Assembly: GCA_964639255.1 (NCBI GenBank)
Contig: CAZXDP010000012.1
Coordinates: 1-55,392, forward strand
Length of the DNA stretch: 55,392 nt
Direction of reading: 5' to 3'
Origin: NZQO01 sp964639255
GTDB lineage: Bacteria; Bacteroidota; Bacteroidia; Flavobacteriales; Flavobacteriaceae
In this document: positions 17,750 to 25,889 of the stretch, piece after piece
Position numbering within the stretch: the first letter of the stretch is position 1
Layout of the letters: every line of letters begins with the position of its first letter
Made by a program: the position numbers and the translations under genes
Notes under the pieces: model-generated
Databases searched by the model: none
What the model saw: the letters and a program-made list of their open reading frames with translations, nothing else
What the model was told of the DNA's origin: nothing

Positions 17750-19396
17750 GTGAAGGTAAGTCATCTCATTTTGGGCCTTTTCCTTATTCTGAATTGCCAA
17801 CTATTCGGGCAAGTTTCGGGAACCTCTCCAATAGATAGTACCACCTATCATTATTACAAAATCACTAAAGCTACCAATCCCGTGGACTTGCCAGAGGGAA
17901 TTGTCTATTTTCAGGATCTATACGAACGTCACCTAGCGATAGGCGATACGTTGGCCGCCATCGACGACCTTCGCTTGGTGGCGATGGCGCAATTCCAGTT
18001 GGGCGATGTGTACGGCAGTGAGCAGTCGGCCGTACGCGCACTCTCGTTGGTAGAGGCTCATTCGCAAAGCGATACCTTGGCAGAAAAACGCTTAGCGCTC
18101 TACAACCAATTGGGAAATACCTACCGAGCCACCCAAAATTACCAGAGTGCCTTGGAGCGCTATGAGGAAGCTTACCTGCGTGCCAGATCGGCCAGGGAGC
18201 GCGTGGCAATCCTCAATAATATGGGAACTGTGTATAAGGACCTAAAACAATACGAAAACGCCAAGAAGGTGCTTACCAAGGCCCAATCCCTATTTGGCGA
18301 GGCCGTCCCCTCGGCCACCAAGGCGCTTATTCTAGATAACCTGGGCTACGTCCTTTTTCAGTTGGATGAAGCGGGCGCCAAGGAATATCTTGATCAGGCC
18401 CTAAGGATGAGAAAGGAGATAGGCCTCCCTGCGGCCCAGTTCGCTAGCCATAGCAATCTTTTTGAACTGTTTCTCAACCAAGACAGGGAGCGTGCCCTCG
18501 CCCATGCCGATACCGCGTACGGGCTTGCACAAAAGTTGGATAGCGGTTCCTATTTAGAGGAAGCTTTATCGTTGTATGTACTGGCCGATGAATCGCCTCG
18601 AGTAAAACAATATAAAGCGATGGCCGACAGTTTGGCCCGGCAACGGCAACAGGCCACGAACAAGCACGCATTTTTAAAATACAACGTCGCCAAGGAACAA
18701 TTACGAACCCAAGAGGCCCAATTGCAAGGAGAACGCCAAAAGCGACAGAAATTGTTGCTCGTTGGGATACTTCTGGGAGTGGTAATCGTAGGCATGGCGT
18801 TTTTCCTGCTCATTCGGCTTCGCCATAAAAAGGTTACCCAGCAACAGGTATTTGCCACCGAGGCCGATATTTCCAAGAAACTCCATGATGAGGTGGCAAA
18901 CGATCTCTACCGCATTATGGTGCAATGGCAACAACCTTCCCCCGACGGATTGCCACCCATAGAGGCTCTCGATGCGGTCTATCAAAAAACAAGGAATCTA
19001 TCGAGGGATTTGGGCGATGTCCCAACCGAAGATTTCCACCTGGTATTGGGAAGCCTGTTGGACAGCTATCGTAGTGCCACGACCAAGGTTCTTACCCGCA
19101 ACCTACAGCAAATAGATTGGCGTGCGCTAGGGGATCTTCAGAAGAAAACCATCTACCGGGTGCTGCAGGAACTTATGACCAATATGCGAAAGCATAGCAA
19201 CGCCCGCTTGGTAGTACTTTCCTTTTCCCAGCAAGGAAAAAAACTGCGCGTGGAATATAGCGATAACGGCATAGGCACCACCCTCGCCAGAAAAAATGGT
19301 TTGCAAAATGCGGAAAACCGTATGGAAGCTATTGGTGGGCGCATTACTTTTGAGTCAGGACCCGGGACGGGATTCAAAGCGACTCTTATATTGTAA
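17750..19396 (+). CDS. TPR-containing sensor histidine kinase (HisKA_3 type)
   Basis: The 548-residue protein starts with GTG. It has a signal peptide (ILGLFLILNCQLFGQ), tetratricopeptide repeats over about residues 40-290 facing the periplasm, a membrane helix at about 335-357 and a cytoplasmic kinase core. The phosphorylated histidine is H379 in KLHDEVAND. The ATP-binding domain shows N478 in the N-box and D505NGIG in the G1 box. This is the NarL/LuxR-partner type of kinase. Its response regulator follows six bases downstream. The ligand is unknown. Confidence 0.9.
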   Translation: MKVSHLILGLFLILNCQLFGQVSGTSPIDSTTYHYYKITKATNPVDLPEGIVYFQDLYERHLAIGDTLAAIDDLRLVAMAQFQLGDVYGSEQSAVRALSLVEAHSQSDTLAEKRLALYNQLGNTYRATQNYQSALERYEEAYLRARSARERVAILNNMGTVYKDLKQYENAKKVLTKAQSLFGEAVPSATKALILDNLGYVLFQLDEAGAKEYLDQALRMRKEIGLPAAQFASHSNLFELFLNQDRERALAHADTAYGLAQKLDSGSYLEEALSLYVLADESPRVKQYKAMADSLARQRQQATNKHAFLKYNVAKEQLRTQEAQLQGERQKRQKLLLVGILLGVVIVGMAFFLLIRLRHKKVTQQQVFATEADISKKLHDEVANDLYRIMVQWQQPSPDGLPPIEALDAVYQKTRNLSRDLGDVPTEDFHLVLGSLLDSYRSATTKVLTRNLQQIDWRALGDLQKKTIYRVLQELMTNMRKHSNARLVVLSFSQQGKKLRVEYSDNGIGTTLARKNGLQNAENRMEAIGGRITFESGPGTGFKATLIL

Positions 19397-19402
19397 TGCG
19401 TT

Positions 19403-20068
19403 ATGTTTCAAAAAATTTTGATTTCAGAAGATTTAGATAGTATTAGCCACAGCGTGCTGAATTTAACCGATAGCTTGGGCATTGCGGAAGTCGCCCAAGC
19501 GCAATACTGCGATGACGCCTTCTTGATGTTGCAAAAAGCGGCACGAGAAGGGAATCCGTTCGAACTGTTAATTACCGATCTTTCCTATAAACAGGACCAT
19601 AGGGCCCAGCAATTTCCTACGGGAGAATCGCTATTGCAATCGGTGCGGGAACTGTTTCCCGAACTTCGGTGCATCGTATATTCCATTGAAGACAGGCCCA
19701 TTAAAGTGCGGAATTTGCTAGAACATTATGGTATCCATGCGTTTGTTTGCAAGGGTAGGACGGGCCTGGCGGAGTTAGGGAAGGCAATACAGCGTGTAAA
19801 CGAAGGCCAGCTATACCTTTCCCCACAGGTGGAAACCGCCAAGGAGCCCCTAGCTGCCGATGCCTTGTTGGATAGCGATCTCTTGCTCTTGAAGATGCTT
19901 TCGGAAGGGAAATCGCAGCGCGACATAAGCAAGGCCTTTAAAACGGAGCGCATACAACCTAGCAGTCTTAGTTATATCGAAAAGCGACTGCAGCTGCTTC
20001 GCGATCTGTTTGAGGCCAACAATTCGCCCCATCTTATAGGTATTTGCAAGGATTTAGGGATTATTTGA
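19403..20068 (+). CDS. LuxR-family-like response regulator
   Basis: The 221-residue protein has an N-terminal receiver domain with acidic pair E9/D10, phospho-acceptor D59 (LITDLSY), S94 and K117. The C-terminal 70 residues (LLLLKMLSEGKSQRDISKAF onward) occupy the place of a LuxR-type helix-turn-helix, with the recognisable SEGKSQRDIS helix, but the rest is divergent. It lies six bases after the kinase gene, so the two are a cognate pair. Targets are unknown; none of the palindromes in the window can be tied to it directly. Confidence 0.87.
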   Translation: MFQKILISEDLDSISHSVLNLTDSLGIAEVAQAQYCDDAFLMLQKAAREGNPFELLITDLSYKQDHRAQQFPTGESLLQSVRELFPELRCIVYSIEDRPIKVRNLLEHYGIHAFVCKGRTGLAELGKAIQRVNEGQLYLSPQVETAKEPLAADALLDSDLLLLKMLSEGKSQRDISKAFKTERIQPSSLSYIEKRLQLLRDLFEANNSPHLIGICKDLGII

Positions 20069-20277
20069 TGGAACCGGAATTACCTTGCATTTTTTTGTTC
20101 GGGTAGTTTATTGAACTTCAACTTTATACCGAAACCAAGCTATCTTTGTGGGAAAATTCTATTTTGTTGGTACGATTTAAATATTATTTTTGACGCCCTC
20201 ACCAAATCAGATACCAAATTCATAGGAGTTTTTTGGTGTTGAAATGAATAGAATAATACGCTTAATAGTTACTGCTT

Positions 20278-20706
20278 ATGTTTTCCCGAATTGCCCCTAG
20301 TATCATGTTCCTGACATTGTTATGTGTAGGTTGTGTAACCGAAGAAAAAGTAAGTGAGCAAAGTTCGACTTCCACCTCCACAACGACACAAACCGAAACC
20401 CAAGTAGTGTTCAATGTTATTGATACCAATGATCTTCCTAGAGAAGGATACAGCATAATGATGTTTGAAGAGCCACCTTCAGAAAATGCGCCGCTTCCTC
20501 CCATAATTATGGACGTACTGTCCAACACCCAAGGGCAAGCTACTTTTTTGTTGGACGATTACTTGGGCGGAAGCGATACAAAGACCGTATTTTTTGAAGC
20601 ATTTGTAAAGAGTGGGAACGACCTTATATGGAAGAGCGTTATCCATCCAGAACTGACGATTCAGAAGGGAACTAAGCGCACTACGACGATACTAGTACGT
20701 CCGTAA
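20278..20706 (+). CDS. Putative lipoprotein (142 aa)
   Basis: The N-terminus has a lipoprotein signal with CVGC as lipobox. It is followed by a Ser/Thr-rich linker and a beta-rich domain of about 100 residues (VVFNVIDTNDLPREGYSI; QATFLLDDYLGG) that resembles small immunoglobulin-like or carboxypeptidase-regulatory-like modules, though no family was recognised. A perfect -7 box TATCTTTG lies at 20141-20148 without a matching -33 box. The gene is followed by another lipoprotein gene 83 bases downstream. Confidence 0.65.
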   Translation: MFSRIAPSIMFLTLLCVGCVTEEKVSEQSSTSTSTTTQTETQVVFNVIDTNDLPREGYSIMMFEEPPSENAPLPPIIMDVLSNTQGQATFLLDDYLGGSDTKTVFFEAFVKSGNDLIWKSVIHPELTIQKGTKRTTTILVRP

Positions 20707-20789
20707 GGGCATTCTTCCTAAAAACCTATCGTCGGAATAAGCCGAAACGCGACGCAAACCAGAAGTAGGCCTATCTTTAATTAATTAGT

Positions 20790-21395
20790 ATGAAATGTAA
20801 AATTACCCTATTACTTCTTGCAATTGTAGCGCTTTCTAGCTGTGCTTCCGGTTATAAGAAAATTGAACCAAAATCGCTCCGTTACGTCTCGGTAGCCGAG
20901 GTGAATGATGTAAAGCTTGAATACAAGTATAACTTGCTCGACAACAAGTACGAAAAGAAAGAGAACAAAAAGGGCGTAAAACTTGTTGCCGTAAAGATTA
21001 CGAATAATTCCAACAGGGATTTGGTATTTGGTAGCGATATAAAATTGACCTACGAAAATGGTAGTGAAATTTTCCTGCTGGAAAATGAAAAGGTGTTCAA
21101 AACATTAAAACAAAGCCCCGCGACGTACCTGTTTTATTTACTGTTGACCCCACTGAACTTGTATACCAATAATTCTGACGGAGAGCAAACCAGTTCTACG
21201 CCTATCGGACTCATATTAGGACCTGGAATCGCCGGTGGAAATATGATAGCAGCGAGTTCGGCAAATAAGAAGTTCAAGACAGAAATGTTGGAGTACGATA
21301 TTAATGGTACGACCGTTAAACAAGGGGAAACCAAGGTAGGTCTTGTTGGAATTAGAACGGACTCGTTTGAAGCCCTAAAACTGAAAATTGAATAA
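20790..21395 (+). CDS. Putative lipoprotein (201 aa)
   Basis: The signal sequence ends in a lipobox (ALSSC). The mature part contains a beta-sandwich-like stretch (VKLVAVKITNNSNRDLVFG), a pattern seen in proteins of the DUF4352-like group, then a hydrophobic segment (ATYLFYLLLTPLNLY) and a glycine-rich segment (GLILGPGIAGGNMIAASSAN). I do not assign a family. A TATCTTTA box at 20772-20779 is very close to the start. A bidirectional terminator follows about 130 bases downstream. Confidence 0.7.
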   Translation: MKCKITLLLLAIVALSSCASGYKKIEPKSLRYVSVAEVNDVKLEYKYNLLDNKYEKKENKKGVKLVAVKITNNSNRDLVFGSDIKLTYENGSEIFLLENEKVFKTLKQSPATYLFYLLLTPLNLYTNNSDGEQTSSTPIGLILGPGIAGGNMIAASSANKKFKTEMLEYDINGTTVKQGETKVGLVGIRTDSFEALKLKIE

Positions 21396-21526
21396 TAGCT
21401 GAGATAAAGAAGCGCTAAAATGTGTCGCTATCTTACTAAAAAAATCAATGTTCTGCTCGATTACGTAAATGCGCCATAAGTAAATAGGAATAGTTGAAGG
21501 TGCACCTCATGATTTATTCGAACAAT

Positions 21527-21554
21527 AAAAAAAGCCCCCACTTGGGGCTTTTTT
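21527..21554. terminator. Bidirectional intrinsic terminator
   Basis: A-run 21527-21533, GCCCC (21534-21538), five-base loop, GGGGC (21544-21548), T-run 21549-21554. It works for both strands and separates the convergent lipoprotein (+) and DUF2267 (-) genes. Confidence 0.9.
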
Positions 21555-21574
21555 AATGTTGCAGTCAACCATCT

Positions 21575-22042
21575 TTATAGGACTTTTTCCAGAAGGGCTT
21601 CCTGAACATCTTTTGGCATTTGTGCCATGATATGCTCAAACTGTGCCTCTGGCACAAACTTCCGTAACGAATCTAGGGTAATTGCGATAAGTTCTTCCGT
21701 GGATTTCTCCCAATGGAAGCCTTCTTCGCCCAATTTGCGTTGTTTTTGCTCTACGATGTTCACCATCTCCTCGAAACTAGAATATGAAAGTGGTGGCTTT
21801 TCACTGTAATTCCATTGCTCGGCATAAATACCCCTATAAATTACGGGTAGGGGCGCCATCAATTCCATCGCTTCCCCCAGGTGCATACGGTCGCGAATAG
21901 TGTGAAGTACCGCCCGCCAAATGCGGAGGGAACGTCGCTGTTCTTGCGGATGTCCGAAGGAAGCGGCCAATTGGTTGGCATATTCGTGCGCATCTTGCGC
22001 GAAGGTATCGAAATTTGGGTTTTGAGTTTCTTGGATATTCAT
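21575..22042 (-). CDS. DUF2267 domain protein
   Basis: The 155-residue protein carries DUF2267: RAVLHTIRDRMHLGEAMELM, APLPVIYRGIYAEQW and a C-terminal helical repeat ending EALLEKVL. Members are small helical proteins of unknown function, sometimes encoded near stress and redox genes. No signal or membrane segment. It is monocistronic and borders the repeat field upstream. Confidence 0.88.
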   Translation of the reverse strand: MNIQETQNPNFDTFAQDAHEYANQLAASFGHPQEQRRSLRIWRAVLHTIRDRMHLGEAMELMAPLPVIYRGIYAEQWNYSEKPPLSYSSFEEMVNIVEQKQRKLGEEGFHWEKSTEELIAITLDSLRKFVPEAQFEHIMAQMPKDVQEALLEKVL

Positions 22043-22233
22043 AACGGTTCTTTTTATTGGTTTACATGAATATAAGAAACCTTAATCGCTCATCAAAAAA
22101 TTTATAAGTATCTTAACCTAAGTGTGTTGTAAGTGTTAAATTGATGGAGTTCAAGGCGGTAAGATGAAGGATTGACCCACAGTTTCTGTAGGCAGGGAGC
22201 TGATTCATGGCAGCCTATAGTGTAGGGGGTTGG

Positions 22234-22575
22234 CAGTGTTCAGTGTTCAGTGGTCAGTGTTTAGTGTTCAGTATTCAGTGTTCAGTGTTCAGATTTAGTA
22301 GGCAGTGAGCGGTTGCAGTAAGCAGGTTTAGTGTTCAGTGTTCAGTGTTCAGTGGTCAGTTGCAGGTGCAGTGAGCAGTTGTTGATTGTCCCCTTGAGGG
22401 GACTACAGGGGTGTTTTCCGTGTTCAAAGTGCAGTGGCAGTGGACAGTTGCAGTAGGCAGGTTTAGTGTTCAGTGGTCAGTGTTCAGTGGTCGGTGGTCA
22501 GTGTTCAGTGTTCAGTGGTCAGTTGCAGGTGCAGTGAGCAGTTGTTGATTGTCCCCTTGAGGGGACTTTAGGGAG
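22234..22575. repeat. Inverted copy of the composite repeat: heptamer tracts and two truncated cores
   Basis: Nine consecutive heptads of CAGTGTT type start at 22234 (CAGTGTT, CAGTGTT, CAGTGGT and so on) and run to 22296. Further heptad tracts lie at 22330-22365 and 22461-22524. Two shortened cores appear in inverse orientation to those at 7 and 9 kb: 22384-22416 (GATTGTCCCCTTGAGGGGAC, then TACAGGGGTG) and 22546-22575, where the sequence breaks off after GGGGACTTTAGGGAG. This is the first part of a 1.3-kb stretch (22043-23383) without a convincing gene. Confidence 0.85.
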
Positions 22576-22577
22576 TA

Positions 22578-22990
22578 TTGGTCATTGGTTTCATAACATC
22601 CCATGAACCTTTTCCTTTGGGCAATTTGTTGGAACGGGTTTTTCTACTGTTCTTTTTTGCCCTGTACTGGCTGTTTGTAGATTGGACTAGGGTGGCAGTG
22701 TTGGGAGGTTTGAGAGTGCATTCCTCTCGCTGCGCTCGTCGGATGCAGGTCTTCACCTATTCTTGGAAAAAGGGGTTGGACTTTAGGGGCATTAAATGAG
22801 TTGATTGCGTTTCAGTTTTTTCTTGTTCTTTTTTGCTCCTCCAAAAAAGAACCAAAAAAAGAGGCCTTTTCTTAGGAATTTGCGCCTTGGCGCAACCGTC
22901 TCGAAAACTCCGCGAACGCCCCTGGCGTTCTGAATCTCGGAGTTTTCCTCGCCTATTCTGAAGAAAAGGGATTGGGCTTTACCATTCAAT
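22578..22990. repeat. Spacer with a long hairpin and a twice-occurring module
   Basis: No credible gene is present. A strong imperfect hairpin spans 22903-22947: GAAAACTCCG pairs with CGGAGTTTTC, and inside it GAACGCC pairs with GGCGTTC around CCT. A module is present twice: TCACCTATTCTTGGAAAAAG within 22750-22788 and TCGCCTATTCTGAAGAAAAG within 22945-22981, both continuing into GG(G)(G/A)TTGG-(A/G)-CTTTA. The stretch CTCCAAAAAAGAACC near 22838 resembles spacer elements I associate with Bacteroidota genomes. Confidence 0.6.
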
Positions 22991-23023
22991 TTTCGTCTTC
23001 TAGATGCCCTTTTTTACGATACG

Positions 23024-23230
23024 GTTTTAATGCATTCCTAATACACTATCTATGCTTTATCCATACCGTATCTATGGGTGAACCTTGTATGGAGTTGGCA
23101 GTGGGCAGTTGCAGTGGGCAGTGGTCAGTGTTCAGTGTTCAGTATTCAGTGTTCAGTGTTCAGATTTAGTAGGCAGTGAGCGGTTGCAGTAAGCAGGTTT
23201 AGTGTTCAGTATCCAGTAGTCAGTAGTAAG
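23024..23230. repeat. Inverted composite repeat with third module
   Basis: The module at 23024-23076 (CACTATCTATGCTTTATCC and flanks) is the reverse complement of that at 9047-9098, with only a few differences. It is followed by heptad tracts to 23230 (CAGTGTTCAGTGTTCAGTAT and similar). Read on the minus strand, the order heptads then module is the same as at 8.9-9.1 kb, which shows that the element has a defined architecture. Confidence 0.8.
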
Positions 23231-23383
23231 TTTTGGTTTTCATTGGGGAGGGTTCAGAAAAAAAAGTACACCAATGCGCTCTAGCGACCCGGAGAAATCA
23301 CTATCTTTAAGAACTCTCCAATAGTTTCGAAAGGCTCCCACTAGGCAGCAGTTTCAGCAAGCTACTTACGCTTTGTTTAGCAT

Positions 23384-24061
23384 ATGACTACAAGAGAATT
23401 TAATAGATTATCGTACCGTACGCGTTTCCAATACATATCTAACGGTTTTCCGAAGGTGGCTGAGTTTATTACCCGTAGTGCCCCCACAACCATTGTTCGG
23501 ATTTATGGGGTACAACGCTTTTTTGTAGAACGGGCGTTCAACTTGGAAACACAAGAATTCGAAAACGTCACCGCTTTTAAGTCGGTCGCATACTTAAGGA
23601 AATATTCCTGTTACTACGATAGCTTAAAGCGACAGCTACGCGCCTTTCTCGATGTGCAGTTGCCTATGACTCCCCTTGAGGAGGAGATTACGGCGCCGTT
23701 CGAGTTCCACGACCCCTACACTGCGCTCGATTATGTGATTCTCTCCCTGTGCATCATGGATGCAAAGGGATTGGCCCCATATATGGCTGATGACGGACGT
23801 TTTGACAGAATGACCAAAAAAGCATTTATTGAATATCAAGAACGCGTATTTGCCGATTTGCGGGAACAGGGCGATTGGCAGTTACTTATGGAAAAATCGG
23901 AATGTACAGGATGTTATAAGGGCACGCCTATCTATGTATTTACAGGCAACAAGTCTGGGTTTCGCCATGCCTTTAACATTACCTTCGACGGGGAGCTCGT
24001 GACGGAATTATATCGGTGTAGCAGTAGCTCGGATTGGTTGGATTGGATGATGCCGTTTTGA
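23384..24061 (+). CDS. Hypothetical protein (225 aa)
   Basis: A soluble 225-residue protein with no signal peptide. The N-terminal third is basic (RLSYRTRFQYISNGFPKVAE). The centre is aromatic-rich. ECTGCYKG near residue 171 contains a CxxC. I do not recognise a family. A TATCTTTA box sits at 23302-23309 but lacks an upstream partner. It stands alone at the edge of the repeat field. Codon use looks like the backbone. Confidence 0.65.
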   Translation: MTTREFNRLSYRTRFQYISNGFPKVAEFITRSAPTTIVRIYGVQRFFVERAFNLETQEFENVTAFKSVAYLRKYSCYYDSLKRQLRAFLDVQLPMTPLEEEITAPFEFHDPYTALDYVILSLCIMDAKGLAPYMADDGRFDRMTKKAFIEYQERVFADLREQGDWQLLMEKSECTGCYKGTPIYVFTGNKSGFRHAFNITFDGELVTELYRCSSSSDWLDWMMPF

Positions 24062-24194
24062 TTGACTCAACCCTGCGCTATGAGTTCTGTATTAAAACTA
24101 AGAGATTGATAGTATAGTATGCGTTTTTCCTTGTATCGTTTTTAGTAGATAGTAGGAAACCAAAAAAACAAGAAACATTATTCCTTACATTTAG

Positions 24195-24599
24195 ATGCGA
24201 TTCCTTAGAAACCTACTGTTATTAGTATTCCCCTATCTACTTATGATAGGGGTTAACGAGGCGGTTCGGCCTACCATTCAGCAATCATCCTACACCGCCA
24301 AGGGCGTTACGGCCATCAACTCGAACCTACGACTGGCAAACCGCTGCACTTGGGTGGGCCATAACGATACCGCCTATTGCAAGCAATACCACGTTCGCTT
24401 TTTAGACGACCACTTTGCCACCACCGACCCCATTTATTTCGGGATGATCACGCTGTTGCACGCCAGCGGCAACTACGGAGTGGCCAACATCCTGCTCTAT
24501 GTGTTACTAATGCCATTGGTGATTTGGTATGCCTTGGTAAAGTGCATCAATTATACCCTTGAAATAAAACGTCTTAAAAGAGATAGGTATGCCAGCTAA
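24195..24599 (+). CDS. Membrane protein of unknown function (134 aa)
   Basis: One N-terminal hydrophobic helix (LLLLVFPYLLMIGVN), an extracytoplasmic loop of about 60 residues with two cysteines (NRCTW, AYCKQYH), and two more helices (YFGMITLLHASGNYG region; ANILLYVLLMPLVIWYALV) before a basic tail. The gene overlaps the next by 11 bases, so the two should be made together. No family recognised. Confidence 0.65.
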   Translation: MRFLRNLLLLVFPYLLMIGVNEAVRPTIQQSSYTAKGVTAINSNLRLANRCTWVGHNDTAYCKQYHVRFLDDHFATTDPIYFGMITLLHASGNYGVANILLYVLLMPLVIWYALVKCINYTLEIKRLKRDRYAS

Positions 24600-24846
24600 C
24601 TTCTTAGGATTAGACTCTTTCGTGAAAATGGGGGCGGAGCTGTATGTGTACTGTACCGATTTTCTTATCAACCTGGCGAACCTTACCCATACCTCGTACT
24701 ATGAGGTGAACTTCCTTATTTTCTGTGTGCTCTTGCCCTTGCTGTTTGTACTGCTGCCCCTCTTGGCCCTACTATTGAAGGTACGGTTGGTGAAGCTTAG
24801 GGCACAGTATGCCGAGGCCCAAAAGTCTTCTGGAGAAGGATCGTAG
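24589..24846 (+). CDS. Small membrane protein (85 aa)
   Basis: A strongly hydrophobic segment (FLIFCVLLPLLFVLLPLLAL) near residues 43-63 is preceded by a weaker one and followed by a basic, coiled-coil-like tail (KVRLVKLRAQYAEAQKSS). It overlaps the preceding membrane-protein gene by 11 bases. It is the last gene before the AT-rich island. Function unknown. Confidence 0.6.
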   Translation: MPANFLGLDSFVKMGAELYVYCTDFLINLANLTHTSYYEVNFLIFCVLLPLLFVLLPLLALLLKVRLVKLRAQYAEAQKSSGEGS

Positions 24847-24964
24847 CGGCACGTATCCCTACAAGTGTCAGGCGCAGTTGTTGGGTTTGTGGCGAAGGCT
24901 CATGGTTGCCAAACCCATCACTCCGTGTGCCACCTCGTTTCCATAGCAAAAAAAAAGATAGGGT

Positions 24965-24980
24965 TTACGGAAAACCGTAA
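24965..24980. promoter_or_regulatory. Palindrome TTACGG-N4-CCGTAA upstream of the island
   Basis: TTACGGAAAACCGTAA is a perfect inverted repeat with a four-base spacer. It lies about 58 bases upstream of the HNH gene. The same core, TACGG-N4-CCGTA, occurs at 44625-44638 at a similar distance upstream of rteC, which supports an operator over chance. Confidence 0.5.
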
Positions 24981-25036
24981 GGAAATCTTGTAGGAAGGGT
25001 GTAGGTTTGGGATGCAATTTCTGGAAATGATACATT

Positions 25037-25348
25037 ATGAATTATAAAGTTAGAAAAGGAACCAAAACTGAACTATTTCCGGATAAACACGGAAGTTATG
25101 GGAGATTATTGTTTGATTCTCGCTGGAAGAATAAGAGGCAATCCATCTTAGAACGTGATAATCAGACGTGTCGAGTATGCTCCTCTCGTGAGAATTTAGA
25201 GATTCATCATAGGCAGTACCAATTCACCAAGACGCTAAGAAAATTCAAAAATCCATGGGAATATGATGATGCCTTGTTGATTACCCTTTGTAAGAAATGC
25301 CACCAGAAGGGGCACCAATTATACGACGTACCAATCAAATACATTTAA
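25037..25348 (+). CDS. HNH endonuclease
   Basis: The 103-residue protein has the zinc-binding HNH pattern: C45-x2-C48, the catalytic pair H57-H58 (EIHHRQY), then C85-x2-C88-H89. This is the small, single-domain type found in phages, mobile elements and defence islands; it would cut or nick DNA. It is followed four bases later by a coiled-coil protein and then a DUF4407 membrane protein, so the three probably form an operon. It is the first gene of the island. Confidence 0.85.
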   Translation: MNYKVRKGTKTELFPDKHGSYGRLLFDSRWKNKRQSILERDNQTCRVCSSRENLEIHHRQYQFTKTLRKFKNPWEYDDALLITLCKKCHQKGHQLYDVPIKYI

Positions 25349-25352
25349 CATT

Positions 25353-25889
25353 ATGAAATTTTTCAAAATATTTGGAAAAAATGCAGCCTCCAACGGCACT
25401 GAGGACAATCATACTCCCTCGAAAGAACTTTTTATTGAAGAAGATGATGTAAATAACATCAACGGGCATAGCAAAACAACACTGTTTGGCTTAGAGAAAA
25501 TTTATGAATATGCGGCCACCGACTTTGAAGATAAGGGGTATAGTGATGCGTTAGTAAATCCCGATTTTTCTTACAGTCAGGACAATCTAAAACTATTAAG
25601 GCACGATTTACAAATTAAGATAAAGAGAGCTTACAAAACTTACGAAGACTACATCAAGGACTTAAACTTCCATATTGAATCTCGAAGAAATGCTGGCCTT
25701 GTAGATACCGTACGATTGCTAGAATCTAAACTTTCCAAGATTACAGATTCCATTGAGGAAGTTAAGAAAATAGAAGAAGATTTTGTAAAGAATGAAGGAT
25801 TGGTAGAACGCATTACATTGTCTTACAAACGTGGATTTACACGTGGATTAGCCGCGATGTCTGACGAAATACTAGAAAAAGATGTATAA
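25353..25889 (+). CDS. Coiled-coil hypothetical protein (178 aa)
   Basis: A soluble 178-residue protein. The first 45 residues look disordered and acidic; residues about 75-160 are helical with heptad patterns (LKLLRHDLQIKIKRAYKTYE; LLESKLSKITDSIEEVKKIE). No catalytic motif is visible. Its stop overlaps the start of the DUF4407 gene by eight bases. The tight spacing on both sides suggests a partner of the nuclease and the membrane protein. Confidence 0.7.
   Translation: MKFFKIFGKNAASNGTEDNHTPSKELFIEEDDVNNINGHSKTTLFGLEKIYEYAATDFEDKGYSDALVNPDFSYSQDNLKLLRHDLQIKIKRAYKTYEDYIKDLNFHIESRRNAGLVDTVRLLESKLSKITDSIEEVKKIEEDFVKNEGLVERITLSYKRGFTRGLAAMSDEILEKDV

Noticed and set aside
22578..22989. Small frames on both strands in the 22.6-23.0 kb spacer
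   Set aside because: They cross repeat modules and a hairpin and have no protein-like character beyond hydrophobic runs.
22234..23230. CRISPR array
   Set aside because: The repeats are seven bases long, degenerate and contiguous, without unique spacers or cas genes.
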